From a bacterium (GTDB lineage: Bacteria; Arandabacterota; Arandabacteria; Arandabacterales; JALGWA01), in contig JALGWA010000003.1 of the NCBI GenBank assembly GCA_025774425.1, positions 1 to 15,249 of the forward strand: a stretch of 15,249 bases of DNA, in the 5' to 3' direction. Below the pieces are notes generated by a model. That model was not told where the DNA came from. It was given only the letters and a program-made list of their open reading frames with translations, and did not search any database. Positions 7,152 through 14,197 of this stretch are shown piece by piece. Position 1 is the first letter of the stretch; the number at the start of each line of letters is the position of its first letter. A program made the translations under genes and the position numbers.

Positions 7152-7155
7152 GGGA

Positions 7156-8184
7156 TTATTTGGGGAGGATGAGGCGGAGATTGGCGGCGCCGCTCTCGCC
7201 CGAGCGGTCCACCATGTAAACCTTGAGCCGCGGCAGGATCTTCTCCATCTTCTCTATGTATATGCGCGACGCCGTGATTTCCTTGCCCCTGGAGTACTCG
7301 GCCAATAGCGACAGGAAGCGCTCGGCTTCGCCGCGGGCCCGCTCCACGCGCTCATCTCTGTAGCCCTCGGCTTCACGCACCATCCGGATGGCCTTGCCGC
7401 GCGTCGTAGGTATTATGGTGTTCCTGTAGCCCTCGGCCTCGTTGATCAGCCGGCTCCTGTCCTCCCTCGCGCTCGCCACGTCCCTGAAGGCATAGGCGAC
7501 TTCCACCGGCGGGCTGATGTCCTGGAAGTAGGCGCCGATGATGGTTATGCCTATGCCGTAATCGTCGGCGACCCTCTGAACGCCCTCCTTGATGAGGGCC
7601 TGGGCCTGGAGCTTCTCGGTGGTCAGCAGCGCATCGACGCCCATTCGGCCGACGACGCTGGCCGTGACCTCCTCGGAGGCCGCCTCGACGAGCCTCTCGG
7701 GGCCCTCGCAGACGAAGAGATAGCGGCGGGGATCGCTTATCACATACTGGATTATGACCTGCACGAGTATGACATTGGTGTCCCCGGTGAGCGTCTCGAG
7801 GCCGCCCGCCGTCGACCGGCCGGCGGCGCCTGGCCCGACCAGCACCTTCTTTATCTCGGCGGTCTTGGGCCTGTAGGCGCGGTCCACGGGCCACGGAACG
7901 CGGTAGTGGATGCCCGGAGGCACGTCGTCGGCTACGACCCGGCCGAAGCGCACGACCACGCCGATCTCGTCCGTCTGGACGACGTAGATGCCCGAAAGGA
8001 GATACACGAGCACCGCCGCCGCGACCAATCCCGCGAGAAACCTGCGTTTCCTCAACGGAAGCGACCTCAGGCCGACCAGCAGGATGTCCGTGGAGGAAAG
8101 GCCTTCCGCCTTCGTCCGCCCGCCGGCGTCCTCCGGCTCCGGGGATTCCCTGCGCCCGTCCTCGTTCATATCCGCCTCCGGCAT
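7156..8184 (-). CDS. hflK: HflK-like SPFH (band 7) membrane protein
   Basis: The product has 342 residues: a polar acidic N-terminus (1-35), a single membrane anchor (about 47-66) after a KRR cluster, then an SPFH domain starting DEIGVVVRFGRV and the HflK signature QDISPPVEVAYAFRDVASAREDR (split between about 221 and 243). In E. coli, HflK and HflC form a large periplasmic-facing cage around the FtsH protease and modulate its activity. The gene is the last of a five-gene - strand operon, three bases after hflC. Two starts are possible. The ATG at 8184 has AAGGAG nine to ten bases upstream, and an ATG at 8169 has GGAGG five bases upstream. The second would shorten the protein by five residues. 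A paralogous HflK domain is fused to a CDF domain two genes upstream, so this gene supplies a third SPFH subunit. No FtsH gene is in the window. Confidence 0.92.
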   Translation of the reverse strand: MPEADMNEDGRRESPEPEDAGGRTKAEGLSSTDILLVGLRSLPLRKRRFLAGLVAAAVLVYLLSGIYVVQTDEIGVVVRFGRVVADDVPPGIHYRVPWPVDRAYRPKTAEIKKVLVGPGAAGRSTAGGLETLTGDTNVILVQVIIQYVISDPRRYLFVCEGPERLVEAASEEVTASVVGRMGVDALLTTEKLQAQALIKEGVQRVADDYGIGITIIGAYFQDISPPVEVAYAFRDVASAREDRSRLINEAEGYRNTIIPTTRGKAIRMVREAEGYRDERVERARGEAERFLSLLAEYSRGKEITASRIYIEKMEKILPRLKVYMVDRSGESGAANLRLILPK

Positions 8185-8187
8185 GCC

Positions 8188-9063
8188 CTATCTCTCCTTG
8201 AAGAGCTTCAAGAGCTCCGAGTCGGTCGACAGCACGACCGTGGTCTTTTCGTTGAGGAACTTCTCATACGCCTGGAGCGTCCGCGTCAGCTTGTAGAAGC
8301 GCGGGTCCCGGCTGAAGGCCGCGGCGTATATGGCGGCGGCCTTGGCGTCCCCGTCGCCGCGTATCATCTCGGCGTCCCTGTACGCCCGGGCGAGCATGTC
8401 GCGTTTCTCCTTGTCCGCGTCGGCGCGGATCTTGATCGACTCCTCCTCGCCCTCGGAGCGGTACTTCTTGGCGATTCTCTGCCGGTCCGTGCGCATCCTC
8501 TGGAACACGCTCTCCAGGTTCTGCTCCGGCAGCCGAATGCGCTTGAGCTTGACGTACTGCACGTCGATGCCGTAGTCCGCCAGCGCCTTCGCCCGGGAGT
8601 TGCGCGTGACCTGGCCCATGATCGAGTCGACCATGACCGCGGCCGGGTCGATGGACACCAGCGCCGAGAGAGGCACCTTGCCGATGGCGGCGCCGACTTC
8701 CGCGCCCGCGACGTCGGCGAGCAGGAACTCGGCTATGCTCCGCTCGCGCACCGACGCGAGGAACTTCAGAGGGTCGACGATCTTCCACGTCAAGTACATA
8801 TCGAGGATGAGGTTCTTCTTGTCGGATGTCACGAACTCCGCCGGCTTGACGTCATAGAGCAACAGCCGCTTGTCGAATCTCCGCACCGACTGGAACGGGT
8901 CCGGGAACTTGGCGAAGAGCCCCGCCTCGTCTATGACCCGAACCGGCTTGCCGAACTGCGTGATGACGACGTGCTCGGTCTCCTTGACCTCAAAGAGAAC
9001 CGAGCTCAAGACGAGGAGAGCGATCACGATCCCCGCGATATAGGTTATCATCCGCCTCTTCAT
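8188..9063 (-). CDS. hflC: HflC-like SPFH (band 7) membrane protein
   Basis: The 291-residue product has an N-terminal membrane anchor (about 5-23, after KRR) followed by an SPFH domain that begins KETEHVVITQFGKPVRV, a typical HflC opening. The characteristic helical stretch RTDRQRIAKKYRSEGEEE and the Ala/Asp/Glu-rich coiled region (about 205-245, with RDAEMIRGDGDAKAAAIYA) are both present. Length and order match the family. HflC partners HflK in the FtsH-associated membrane cage. GGAGG lies eight bases before the ATG at 9063. It sits between the CDF-HflK fusion (16-base gap) and hflK (3-base gap), so all three SPFH proteins are probably translated from one transcript and may co-assemble. Confidence 0.93.
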   Translation of the reverse strand: MKRRMITYIAGIVIALLVLSSVLFEVKETEHVVITQFGKPVRVIDEAGLFAKFPDPFQSVRRFDKRLLLYDVKPAEFVTSDKKNLILDMYLTWKIVDPLKFLASVRERSIAEFLLADVAGAEVGAAIGKVPLSALVSIDPAAVMVDSIMGQVTRNSRAKALADYGIDVQYVKLKRIRLPEQNLESVFQRMRTDRQRIAKKYRSEGEEESIKIRADADKEKRDMLARAYRDAEMIRGDGDAKAAAIYAAAFSRDPRFYKLTRTLQAYEKFLNEKTTVVLSTDSELLKLFKER

Positions 9064-9079
9064 GCTGGCTGCCTCCTCT

Positions 9080-10762
9080 TCATTTCCATTTTATGCCCAT
9101 CGCCGATTCGTCGAAGAACCGCAGGTCGAGCGGCTCGCCGGCCGCGTCGGGCTCGACGACGAACTTCTCCAGTCCCGGGAGAACCCGCTCCATCGTCTCC
9201 AGATAGAGCCGGAGCTCGGTCACATCCTTCGCCTTCTCATACTCGCTGACGACCTGCGCGAACCTGCCGGCCTCGCCGCGCGCGTGGTATATGGTCTCCG
9301 TGGTCTCCGCATGGGCCTCGGCCACGAGCTTCGCGGCCAGGCCCCTGACTTCGGGTATGAGGCTGTCGCGATAGGCCAGCGCCTGGTTGATCATCCTGTT
9401 CTTGTCCTCCCTCGCGCTGGCGACTTCCCTGAAGGCGCTGACGACCTCGTATGGAGGATGGACATCCTGCAACTTGACTGCGACCACCCCGACGCCCGGG
9501 GCCGTCCGGTCGAGGATCTCCTGCAGAAGGTCGAGCACGCGGCTCTCGACATGCTTCCGCTCCATGGTCAGCAGATCGTCGATCGGGGTCGTTCCGACGA
9601 CGGCCCTGACCGCGGCCTCGGAGGCCGCCCGCACCACCGCCTCGGGGTTTTCCACGCTCAGAATGAACAGCACCGGCTCCTGCACGCGGTACTGAACGAC
9701 GGTGTTCATATCGACGATGTTCTCGTCGCCGGTGAAGATCAGGGACTCGTCGAGTCTCTTCTCGTAGCTGCCGGCCAGGTGCCGGCTCTCCCACTGATAA
9801 GCCCGCGCGCTCGCCGTGCCGCGCCCGACGCTCCTGAAACCGAGTTCGACGCGGTGCACGGTACCCACGCTGACCTTCACCACCCTCTCGAACGGCGCCG
9901 GCTCGTGATAGTGGAGCCCGGGATTGATCTCGTACTTGGCCAGCCTGCCGAACCTGAAGACCAGCCCCTCCTCGCCGAACTCGAGCGTGTAGAAACCCGA
10001 GAAGGCCCAGGCGGCGACGAGCACGCCGGGGATGATATATGCGTATCTCCTGTCCTTCGCGAACCAGTCGCGGACGGCCAGGAGACGGCCCGCCACGCGG
10101 CGCCGGCGCCCACGCCGGCCGCCCTGCTCGAACACCAGCGACACGAAGTAGCCGCTGACGCCCGCACCGGCCGCTATCGCCCTGATGGAACTGACGACGA
10201 TCTCCAGGCCGGTGAGCACGATGAAGACGGCGACGAAAGCCGCCGCTATCCTGTCCAGCCCGATGCCTATCATGGCGCCGAACAGTCCCATCGCGACCGC
10301 GACGGTCGAGTACATGTCCATCCTGGAATGGTAGCCGTCGGCGACCAGGCTCGGGGAGGCGTGCAGCCTGCCTATGTTGATCTTCATGGTCGCCAGCAGA
10401 TACGAAGCCAGCACGCAGACGAGCGCGCCCGAGATGGCGAAACCGACGTTGGTCAGCTGTCCCACCGGCTGGCGCACCGATTCGCCGAATATGCGAATGC
10501 CCGTGTAGAGGATGAATCCGCCGACCACGAGCGCCATGACATCCTCGAAGCCGCGCCAGTTGACGAGGGACTTCCTCCCGCCGCCGACGGACACGCGCAG
10601 GCCGGCCAGCACGAACACCGACACGGCGAGGTCGGATACGGAATGCCAGGCGTCCGCGTTGAGCGAGGCGCTGCCCGACAGCCTCGACAGGTAGAACTTG
10701 AAGGCGACGAGGGCGATATTGATGACAATCGAAATCGCCGCGGTCCTGACTCTTATGTCCAT
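9080..10762 (-). CDS. Cation diffusion facilitator-HflK fusion protein
   Basis: This is a single uninterrupted 560-residue frame. Residues 1-205 form a six-helix cation diffusion facilitator (CDF) membrane domain. TM2 carries Asp37-x2-His40-x3-Asp44 (ADAWHSVSDL) and TM5 carries Asp142-x2-His145-x3-Asp149 (ADGYHSRMDM), the two halves of the CDF transport site. CDF proteins export divalent metals (Zn, Fe, Mn, Co) by proton exchange. The usual cytoplasmic dimerisation domain is missing. In its place is an Arg-rich linker (216-222), a seventh membrane segment (about 241-259) and an HflK-type SPFH domain (260-560) with QDVHPPYEVVSAFREVASARED-like motifs. Six helices leave the C-terminus in the cytoplasm, so the seventh would put the SPFH domain outside, as in normal HflK. 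GGAG lies seven bases before the ATG, 21 bases after feoB. A role in iron homeostasis is inferred from the feo neighbours. The domain calls are strong; the combined function is unknown. Confidence 0.9.
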   Translation of the reverse strand: MDIRVRTAAISIVINIALVAFKFYLSRLSGSASLNADAWHSVSDLAVSVFVLAGLRVSVGGGRKSLVNWRGFEDVMALVVGGFILYTGIRIFGESVRQPVGQLTNVGFAISGALVCVLASYLLATMKINIGRLHASPSLVADGYHSRMDMYSTVAVAMGLFGAMIGIGLDRIAAAFVAVFIVLTGLEIVVSSIRAIAAGAGVSGYFVSLVFEQGGRRGRRRRVAGRLLAVRDWFAKDRRYAYIIPGVLVAAWAFSGFYTLEFGEEGLVFRFGRLAKYEINPGLHYHEPAPFERVVKVSVGTVHRVELGFRSVGRGTASARAYQWESRHLAGSYEKRLDESLIFTGDENIVDMNTVVQYRVQEPVLFILSVENPEAVVRAASEAAVRAVVGTTPIDDLLTMERKHVESRVLDLLQEILDRTAPGVGVVAVKLQDVHPPYEVVSAFREVASAREDKNRMINQALAYRDSLIPEVRGLAAKLVAEAHAETTETIYHARGEAGRFAQVVSEYEKAKDVTELRLYLETMERVLPGLEKFVVEPDAAGEPLDLRFFDESAMGIKWK

Positions 10763-10783
10763 CGATCGGCTCCAGCCTGTGCG

Positions 10784-12493
10784 CTACAGTAGCACATTCA
10801 GCACGCCGCCTACAATAAGACTCGTCGCGACCATCACACCTATTGCTTTTACAGTGTCGGCGGGGCCGAGTTCCTTGAACATGACGACGAAAGTCGCTAC
10901 GCACGGGAAAAACATGGCCAACGTCGTCGAGCCTATGATCAGCTGCTTGACGCTGAGCCCCAGGGGGGCCAGCATGCCGACGCCTATGTCCTTCCTCAGG
11001 AATCCCACGATCACCGCCAGCACCGCCTCCTTCGGCAGGCCGAGCACCCTTGTCACGACCGGCGCCGTCAGGTTCGCCATCGAGTCGAGCACGCCCATGG
11101 CGTAGAGGAGGTTGATGACCGCGACCCCGATGAGCACGACCGGAAGCGCCTCCTTGAGAAACCCGAAGGTCCTCATCCTGAACTTGACGAGCAGCGCATG
11201 CAGGTGAGGCGGCCGGTACGGGGGTATTTCGATGAGCAGGGCCGGCAGTATGCCGCGGGTCAGAGCCTTCATGATGAATCCCAGCGCGAGCCAGACGATG
11301 AAGAGCACTGCATAGACGAAGGCGACATAGCGCATGCCGTAATGCCCGAGGAGGCCGACTATCATCGCCTGGAGGGAGACGCAGGGGACCGCTATCGATA
11401 TCAGCGTCGCGACGATGAAACGCTCGCGCTTGCTGTCGAGGATGCGGGTCGCCAGCAGGGCGGGCACGTTGCATCCCAGGCCGAGAAGAGTCGGTATCAC
11501 GGTGTAGCCGTGCAGCCCGATCTTGTGCATGAAGCCGTCGAGGAGTATGGCCAGCCGGGGCAGGTAGCCGATGTCTTCGAGAATCCCCAGGACGAAATAG
11601 AAAGCGACCACATAGGGCAGCACCATGGCGACGGGCACATAGAGCGCCGTGGTCAGCAGGCCGAAGGACTGCAGGAAATCGATGCGGCCGTCCACGAGAT
11701 TGCCTATCAATATGCTGTGCAGGAAGTCGTTGGAGACGGTCTGCTCGCTGACGACGTCGACAAGGGGCAGGTACACCGTCTGGAAGAAGGGATCGAGCAC
11801 GTACCCTATCAGCGACTCCCCGACCACGCGCACGATGAAGAACGAGAGGGCGATGACCCCGGCCGCCACGAAGAAGCCCCCCACGGGGTGGATGCTGGCG
11901 TCCTCGAGGCTCTCGAGGAAGGTGTGGTGGCGATGCCTGAGCTTCTGAGTGCGCGCGACTATCTTGCCGATCAGCTTCCAGCGCTCGTCGTCGGTCGTCT
12001 TCCTGCGGCCCGGCGCCTTGGCCTCGCCGAGCCTCGCGAGGAGCCGGTCGAGGCCGTAGCCGCTCCGGCCCGCTGTCGGCACGACGGGTACTCCGAGCAT
12101 CTCCTCGAGCTCGTCCACGTCGATGTCTATGCCCTTGTGCCTGGTCTCGTCCCATATGTTGAGAGCGACCACGACGGGCTTGCCCCGTTCGAGGAGCTGG
12201 AGCGTCAGGAAGAGGTTGCGCTCGAGGTTGGTGGCGTCCACGACATCGACTATGACGTCGCCGCCCTCGATCATCTCGACGGCGACTTCCTCGGCCTTGC
12301 TCGTCGGTTCGAGGCTGTAGGCCCCGGGGACGTCGATTACCTCGACCTTCTCGTCGCCCACCCTTCTCCGGCCCGCGCAGTACTCGACGGTGGTCCCGGG
12401 GTAGTTGGAGCAGGCGACGTTGACGCCGGTGAGGTTGGAGAAGATGACGCTCTTGCCGACATTGGGATTGCCGACGAGCAGGATCCGCTTCAC
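10784..12493 (-). CDS. feoB: Ferrous iron transporter FeoB
   Basis: FeoB is the inner-membrane Fe(II) importer with a G-protein domain. The start is GTG at 12493, whose GTGA overlaps the feoA stop; GGAGG lies ten bases upstream inside feoA. The G domain shows G1 GNPNVGKS (8-15), G2 Thr in YPGTTV (31-36), G3 DVPG (54-57), G4 NIWD (112-115) and a G5-like AGRSG (141-145). A helical region with HPVGG (about 165-205) leads into the membrane domain. Both gate motifs are present: GLGCNVPALLATR (338-350) and FFPCVATFV (528-536), along with Cys371 in AVPCVSL. At 569 residues it is shorter than E. coli FeoB (773), mostly between the two gates and at the C-terminus, but nothing essential appears lost. 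The gene is directly followed by the CDF-HflK fusion. Confidence 0.96.
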   Translation of the reverse strand: MKRILLVGNPNVGKSVIFSNLTGVNVACSNYPGTTVEYCAGRRRVGDEKVEVIDVPGAYSLEPTSKAEEVAVEMIEGGDVIVDVVDATNLERNLFLTLQLLERGKPVVVALNIWDETRHKGIDIDVDELEEMLGVPVVPTAGRSGYGLDRLLARLGEAKAPGRRKTTDDERWKLIGKIVARTQKLRHRHHTFLESLEDASIHPVGGFFVAAGVIALSFFIVRVVGESLIGYVLDPFFQTVYLPLVDVVSEQTVSNDFLHSILIGNLVDGRIDFLQSFGLLTTALYVPVAMVLPYVVAFYFVLGILEDIGYLPRLAILLDGFMHKIGLHGYTVIPTLLGLGCNVPALLATRILDSKRERFIVATLISIAVPCVSLQAMIVGLLGHYGMRYVAFVYAVLFIVWLALGFIMKALTRGILPALLIEIPPYRPPHLHALLVKFRMRTFGFLKEALPVVLIGVAVINLLYAMGVLDSMANLTAPVVTRVLGLPKEAVLAVIVGFLRKDIGVGMLAPLGLSVKQLIIGSTTLAMFFPCVATFVVMFKELGPADTVKAIGVMVATSLIVGGVLNVLL

Positions 12494-12723
12494 CCCTCGT
12501 CCACCTCCACGAGCACCTTCCTGGCCAGGCCCAGGCCGATCGCGACCCGGGTCCTGCCGACCCTGAGGACGACGGGGCCGCCGCGAAGCGCGCTTATCTT
12601 CTCGATCGTCATCCCGGGACTTATGCCCTGGGCCGACAGTTTCAGCGCGACCCCCCTGCCGCCGACCACGCTCACCACCCTGCCCTTGCTGCCCTTCTTC
12701 ATTTGGTCCAGCGTAATTGGCAT
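12490..12723 (-). CDS. feoA: FeoA, SH3-like partner of FeoB
   Basis: The 77-residue product has the FeoA pattern: L..MKKGSKGRVVSVVGG at the start, KLSAQGISPGMTIEKIS in the middle, then GGPVVLRVGRTRVAIGLGLA and an acidic end. FeoA is a small cytoplasmic beta-barrel (SH3-like) protein required with FeoB for Fe(II) uptake. The ATG at 12723 keeps the conserved first strand; an internal ATG at 12702 would remove the start of the domain. Its ribosome binding site is weak (GAG six bases upstream). It is the first gene of the five-gene feo-SPFH operon and overlaps feoB by four bases. I find no clear Fur box upstream. Confidence 0.95.
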   Translation of the reverse strand: MPITLDQMKKGSKGRVVSVVGGRGVALKLSAQGISPGMTIEKISALRGGPVVLRVGRTRVAIGLGLARKVLVEVDEG

Positions 12724-12804
12724 CCGGTACTCGATTCGTGTCCTACCGATCGAAGATGGGATCTAATGCATGTGCACGCCCATCCCGGGTGAAACCGTCG
12801 CCAA

Positions 12805-12833
12805 AGTATCGTCTCCGGGGGCGCGGTCTGCAA
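12805..12833 (-). promoter_or_regulatory. Possible promoter for the feoA operon
   Basis: On the - strand, TTGCAG (12833-12828) and GATACT (12810-12805) are 17 bases apart. The -10 matches four of six consensus positions and the -35 only its TTG. The position fits the 189-base gap between the Mrp gene and feoA, giving a leader of about 75 bases. No recognisable Fur or FNR site overlaps it. Confidence 0.3.
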
Positions 12834-12872
12834 GCGTTTTCTCGAAGGCGGGAAATACCGCCCGGGGACCTG

Positions 12873-12900
12873 GACCGCCCGGTGAGGAGCCCCGGCGGTC
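12873..12900 (-). terminator. Hairpin after the Mrp-ORP gene
   Basis: GACCGCC (12873-12879) and GGCGGTC (12894-12900) form a 7-bp stem with a 14-base loop, 12 bases after the Mrp stop. There is no U-tract, so it could be a weak terminator or an mRNA 3' stem. Confidence 0.3.
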
Positions 12901-12912
12901 AACGGCCCGGAC

Positions 12913-14169
12913 TCAATGGTCGCACACGTTGCCGCCTGTCTCGAGCGTCCCGGCCAGGTAGGCCCGGACGAGGTCTTCAGGGCGCCCGCGCGGCGCCCCC
13001 GTCACCACCTCTATGCCCGAGGACTGGAGCATGTCCACCGCCATGTTGCCTATCCCGCCGGTTATGACGACGTCGACGCCGTTCTCCTTGAGCCATGTGG
13101 GTATCGCGCCCGGGGTGTGCGGAGGGGCGGCCAGTCTGGTGCTGTCCGCGATCGATGCGTCCTCGACGTCGAAGACGGCGAACTCCGGGCTGTGACCGAA
13201 ATGCGCGCTTACCGTGTCGCCGTCGAGGGGAAGCGCGATCTTACGCCTGGCCGGGCCGGGGTTTCCCGCGTCGCCCGCCCGGTCGGCGGCCGCGCCGGCC
13301 GCTTCCGGCTCGCCCGGCTGCGCCTCCCCACCGTCCCCCCGGCGGGCCGAACCACCCAGCAGCCTCGAGGCGATCTCATCGAGGGCTTCCCGGAGCCCCT
13401 TGGCCTCGAGGTCGGCGTACGAGCAGCGGCCCGTGTCGCAGGCCGTCACTATGTCGGGTATCAAGGGGAGCCTGCCCAGGAACGGCACTCCCATCCGCGC
13501 CGCCAGCCGCTCGGCGCCGCCCGACTTGAAGATATCCACGCGTTCGTTGCAATGCGGGCATACGTAGCCCGACATGTTCTCTATGACGCCCGCCACGGGT
13601 ATGTTCACCTGCCGACAGAAGGTGATCGACTTCTCCACATCGCTCAAGGCGATCTCCTGGGGAGTCGCGACGATGACGGCTCCGTCGAGGTCCGGCAGCA
13701 GCTGCACCACGGACAGCGGCTCGTCACCCGTTCCCGGCGGCGAGTCGATGATCAGATAGTCGAGCTCCCCCCAGTCCACATTTCCGAGGAACTCCTCTAT
13801 CATGCCCATCTTCAGCGGGCCGCGCCAGATTACGGCGTCGCCCCTCGACCGGAGCAGGAACGCGATGGACATCACCTTGAGGTTCTCGCCGGCCGATATC
13901 GGCACAATCGTGTCGCCGGCCACCGTCACCCGCTTTCCCTCCACGCCCAGCATCCGGGGAATGCTCGGCCCGTGTATGTCCGTGTCCAGAAGCCCGACGA
14001 GGTGACCCTTCACCGCCAGGGCCGACGCCAGGTAGGCGGCGACGGTGCTCTTGCCGACTCCTCCCTTGCCGCTCAGGACTACGAACTTGTGCTTGACCCG
14101 GCCCATGCGCTTCGTGACGCGCTTGCGCCTGTCCTCGATCTTCTTCATTCTCGCAGCGGTATCGTTCAT
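12913..14169 (-). CDS. Mrp/NBP35 Fe-S carrier ATPase fused to NifX/ORP-type domain (MrpORP-like)
   Basis: The start at 14169 is chosen because GAGGAG lies nine bases upstream; the ATG at 14178 touches that site with no spacing. The 418-residue protein has a basic N-terminal helix and then a deviant Walker A SGKGGVGKS (33-41). DTDIHGPSIPRMLG, IIDSPPGTGDEPLS and the cluster-binding pair Cys204/Cys207 (VCPHC) of Mrp/ApbC proteins follow. After a low-complexity Ala/Gly/Glu linker (about 272-308), residues 310-418 form a dinitrogenase-cofactor/NifX-like domain (KIALPLDGDTVSAHFGHS, VVITGGIG). Mrp proteins carry and transfer Fe-S clusters in the cytoplasm. The same architecture is known as MrpORP in Desulfovibrio, where it acts in Fe-S biogenesis. 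It lies 28 bases after a ferredoxin-containing MinD-type ATPase, which matches that parallel. The domain assignment is strong; the partner proteins are inferred. Confidence 0.93.
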   Translation of the reverse strand: MNDTAARMKKIEDRRKRVTKRMGRVKHKFVVLSGKGGVGKSTVAAYLASALAVKGHLVGLLDTDIHGPSIPRMLGVEGKRVTVAGDTIVPISAGENLKVMSIAFLLRSRGDAVIWRGPLKMGMIEEFLGNVDWGELDYLIIDSPPGTGDEPLSVVQLLPDLDGAVIVATPQEIALSDVEKSITFCRQVNIPVAGVIENMSGYVCPHCNERVDIFKSGGAERLAARMGVPFLGRLPLIPDIVTACDTGRCSYADLEAKGLREALDEIASRLLGGSARRGDGGEAQPGEPEAAGAAADRAGDAGNPGPARRKIALPLDGDTVSAHFGHSPEFAVFDVEDASIADSTRLAAPPHTPGAIPTWLKENGVDVVITGGIGNMAVDMLQSSGIEVVTGAPRGRPEDLVRAYLAGTLETGGNVCDH

Positions 14170-14178
14170 CGTGGGCAT

Positions 14179-14184
14179 CTCCTC
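14179..14184 (-). promoter_or_regulatory. Ribosome binding site that sets the Mrp-ORP start
   Basis: GAGGAG on the - strand directly abuts the ATG at 14178 but lies nine bases from the in-frame ATG at 14169, favouring the latter. Confidence 0.6.
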
Positions 14185-14197
14185 GTTTGACCGGCTC

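Noticed and set aside
6660..7172. 170-codon + strand frame in the same gap
   Set aside because: It spans the direct repeats and the end of hflK on the other strand, and its product resembles no family.
9062..10792. 576-codon + strand frame opposite the CDF-HflK gene
   Set aside because: Antisense shadow; no membrane segments, motifs or ribosome binding site, whereas the - strand frame has two clear domains.
9237..12155. 972-codon - strand frame across feoB and the CDF-HflK gene
   Set aside because: It is in another frame of two well-supported genes and is extremely Arg/Gly-rich with no recognisable domain.
11198..12766. 522-codon + strand frame opposite feoB and feoA
   Set aside because: Antisense to two textbook Feo genes; composition rich in Asp, Glu, His and Arg without family features.
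12724..12912. Fur box or iron-responsive riboswitch upstream of feoA
   Set aside because: No AT-rich inverted repeat of the Fur type or recognisable conserved riboswitch core could be seen; only a weak promoter-like pair remains.
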